Shown piece by piece: positions 62,274-64,000 of a stretch of DNA of 64,000 nucleotides. The notes under the pieces are model-generated. The model searched no databases and was not told the DNA's origin. It was given only the letters and a program-made list of their open reading frames with translations. Where the stretch lies: assembly GCA_016938735.1 (NCBI GenBank), contig JAFGUB010000037.1, positions 1 through 64,000 of the forward strand, read 5' to 3'. The stretch's first letter is position 1; each line of letters begins with the position of its first letter. Made by a program: the position numbers and the translations under genes. Origin of the DNA: Campylobacterales bacterium. Its GTDB lineage: Bacteria > Campylobacterota > Campylobacteria > Campylobacterales > Sulfurimonadaceae.

Positions 62274-64000
62274 ATGACCTCCAAAGATCTCAACAAGACC
62301 CTTGAAAAGCTCTTCAGTGAGCACAAATCGGAAAACTGTCTCACTTATGAGTCGGTCGTCTCCAAATTCGACAAGCAGCCGACACAGACCCAGATCAAAG
62401 CCGTGCTCAAGCTCGTGCAAAAGTATGATCGATGCCTCTATACTGCTTCTGAGCACGCGAAACTTCTCAACATTCAAGAAGCCGAAGCTAAACGTGTCGC
62501 ACAGCAAAAACTGTTGGATGAAAGCGATGCCGAAGATTTCGATATTTTGCAAAAACACGAACTCATGGAGTGGTCACGCTCAGACTCTCCCGTGCGGATG
62601 TATCTTCGCGAAATGGGTCAAATTCCGCTGCTCAGCAAAGAAGAGGAGATTGAGATCTCTAAAAAGATCGAATTAGGCGAAGGCATCATCATCGATGCGA
62701 TCTGCTCCGTTCCTTACCTTATCGACTTCATTTTGGACTACAAAGACCCGCTTATCAACCGTGAACGTCGCGTTAAAGAGCTCTTTAAAAGTTTTGAAGA
62801 CGAAAAAGACGATGACAGTGAAAGTGATGATGAGAGCGATAACGAGAGCGAGGACGAAAGCGAAGAGGGTGTAGAGAAGGTTCAAAGCGCCAAAGACCGA
62901 AAGCGGGTCGATAAGGTAATTGAAAGCTTCAAGGCGCTCGAAAAAGCCAAAAAAGAGTGGCTCAAAGTGACCGAAAAGGCCGATCCCGCCTTTTTTGAGC
63001 AGACGGAGATGACCGAAGAGTCGCTGACCTATTTTATGAACATGACCTTTAAAAAATTGGTACTGCGCGAGAAGCTGCTCGATCTGGGACCAACCTCAAA
63101 ACTCATCAACGAATTGGTGCGTTCGATGGAGACAGCGCTTAAAAGTGATGAAGGTTTCGATAAAGAGCTGCGTCGTCTTGAATACAAACTGCCCCTTTTT
63201 AATGATACCCTGCGCAAAAATCACACAGAGATCATCAAACAGATCACCGATCTGACCAAAGAGCAGATTGCCCTTAAAGTGCCCGAAGCGACGATGGTGA
63301 GTACCTATATGGAGATCAAAAAGCTGATCCAAACCAAAGAGGCATCCAAAAGCAGCTTTAATATGGAACCCGATAAGTTACATGTAATCTTAGAGCAGAT
63401 CAAACGCGGTAAAAGCATCTCCGAAATGGCTAAAACCCGTATGGCTAAATCCAACCTTCGTCTGGTGGTTTCGATTGCCAAGCGCTACACCAACCGCGGT
63501 CTGCCCTTTTTGGATCTGATCCAAGAGGGCAATATCGGCCTGATGAAAGCGGTCGATAAGTTTGAGTACCACAAAGGCTTCAAATTCTCCACCTACGCGA
63601 CGTGGTGGATCCGTCAGGCGATCAGCCGCGCCATCGCGGATCAGGCCAGAACGATCCGTATTCCGATCCATATGATCGAAACCATCAACCGCATCAACAA
63701 GATCATGCGCAAATACCTCCAAGAGCATGGCCGCGAACCTAGTGTGGAGATTATTGCCGAAGAGGTGGGGCTCTCAGCCGAGAAGGTCAAAAACGTGATT
63801 AAAATCACCAAAGAGCCGATCTCGCTTGAAGCACCCATCGGCAATGAAGAGGATGGTCGCTTTGGAGACTTTATTGAGGATAAAACCTCCCTCTCTCCCT
63901 CTGATGCGATTCTTAAAGACGATCTGAAAATCCAAATCGAGCAGGTGCTTGAGCAGCTCAACGAGCGTGAAAAAGCGGTCATCAAGATGCGTTTTGGGAT
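62274..64000 (+). CDS. rpoD: RNA polymerase sigma-70 factor RpoD (partial, runs off the window)
   Basis: The main sigma factor, about 575 codons visible and no stop before the edge. The N-terminus ([21 protein letters not shown]) is region 1.1; [17 protein letters not shown] is region 1.2; region 2 reads [26 protein letters not shown] and [10 protein letters not shown] (DNA melting), then [12 protein letters not shown] very acidic insert with about 15 Asp/Glu in 24 residues lies near 182-205 in the non-conserved region. Region 4 is only begun at the edge. The frame is open upstream of ATG 62274 for about 19 codons without a good start. One palindrome (63378) lies inside as Leu-His-Val. Confidence 0.95.
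   Translation, partial: MTSKDLNKTLEKLFSEHKSENCLTYESVVSKFDKQPTQTQIKAVLKLVQKYDRCLYTASEHAKLLNIQEAEAKRVAQQKLLDESDAEDFDILQKHELMEWSRSDSPVRMYLREMGQIPLLSKEEEIEISKKIELGEGIIIDAICSVPYLIDFILDYKDPLINRERRVKELFKSFEDEKDDDSESDDESDNESEDESEEGVEKVQSAKDRKRVDKVIESFKALEKAKKEWLKVTEKADPAFFEQTEMTEESLTYFMNMTFKKLVLREKLLDLGPTSKLINELVRSMETALKSDEGFDKELRRLEYKLPLFNDTLRKNHTEIIKQITDLTKEQIALKVPEATMVSTYMEIKKLIQTKEASKSSFNMEPDKLHVILEQIKRGKSISEMAKTRMAKSNLRLVVSIAKRYTNRGLPFLDLIQEGNIGLMKAVDKFEYHKGFKFSTYATWWIRQAISRAIADQARTIRIPIHMIETINRINKIMRKYLQEHGREPSVEIIAEEVGLSAEKVKNVIKITKEPISLEAPIGNEEDGRFGDFIEDKTSLSPSDAILKDDLKIQIEQVLEQLNEREKAVIKMRFG

Overview
The window is 64 kb of very dense bacterial chromosome: about 66 genes and no gap over 300 bases. 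It almost certainly comes from a member of the Campylobacterota (Epsilonproteobacteria). Several gene blocks follow orders I remember from Campylobacter jejuni: gltX-yggT-slt-(lipoprotein)-mobB-fbp-(small Cys protein)-metG; aspS-adk facing nadK-recN; and recN-tatD-mltD-rlpA-kdsC-lptC-lptA-engB-mrdA. A CiaD-like protein next to purU and an RpoD with the usual epsilon N-terminus agree. G+C looks around the low to mid 50s percent by eye (not computed), high for the phylum, so a free-living relative (for example near Nitratifractor, Sulfuricurvum or Hydrogenimonas) is more likely than an animal pathogen. The species cannot be named from sequence alone. No tRNA, rRNA, CRISPR, insertion sequence or prophage was seen.

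Layout. 0.06-2.8 kb (-): a type IIG restriction-modification enzyme with an AT-rich, possibly truncated C-terminus. 2.86-22.7 kb (-): a large carbohydrate block reading gap, pgi, glgP, pgk, pfkA, a stand-alone CBM48 protein, a nucleotidyltransferase/phosphohexomutase fusion, two GH57 enzymes, galT, two glycogen synthases, glgB and a metal-efflux CDF protein. It joins central glycolysis/gluconeogenesis to synthesis, branching, trimming and breakdown of a glycogen-like glucan. 22.9-33.3 kb (+): gltX, yggT, slt, mobB, fbp, metG, an unknown protein, an orphan TRAP binding protein and a CsgG-like secreted protein. 33.3-35.4 kb (-): small secreted protein, YgjP-like peptidase, hypoxanthine-DNA glycosylase, queC. 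35.5-38.1 kb (+): exported phosphatase, ybeY, CaCA exchanger. 38.1-48.6 kb (-): an envelope/housekeeping operon, nadK to mrdA, with lptA/lptC/kdsC for LPS and mltD/rlpA/mrdA for peptidoglycan. 48.8-54.6 kb: aspS, two tandem adenylate kinases, a MoaB/CinA-like protein, an ankyrin protein, dapD and a miniature flagellar-rod-like protein. 54.6-62.1 kb (-): NlpC/P60 lipoprotein, an S24 repressor facing a 27-codon ORF, then leuD-leuB-TPR-ciaD-purU-trmL-38-aa membrane peptide, and flgF-flgG behind a sigma-54 promoter. 62.3 kb to the end (+): rpoD, cut by the window edge.

The strongest unexplained signal runs through the whole window. The palindrome TTACATGTAA occurs 23 times exactly and at least 16 more times with a change only in the outer bases, against about 0.06 exact copies expected by chance at even base composition. 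It sits in genes on both strands and in four of the seven divergent promoter regions. Where it lies in the frame that would give a TAC-ATG-TAA stop, the outer base is changed so the gene stays open. It behaves like a highly iterated palindrome of the HIP1 kind. Other points of interest are a glycogen-phosphorylase homologue with Thr at the PLP-lysine position, two adenylate kinases of different ancestry side by side, and a repressor/operator/micro-ORF unit at 55.9-56.8 kb.
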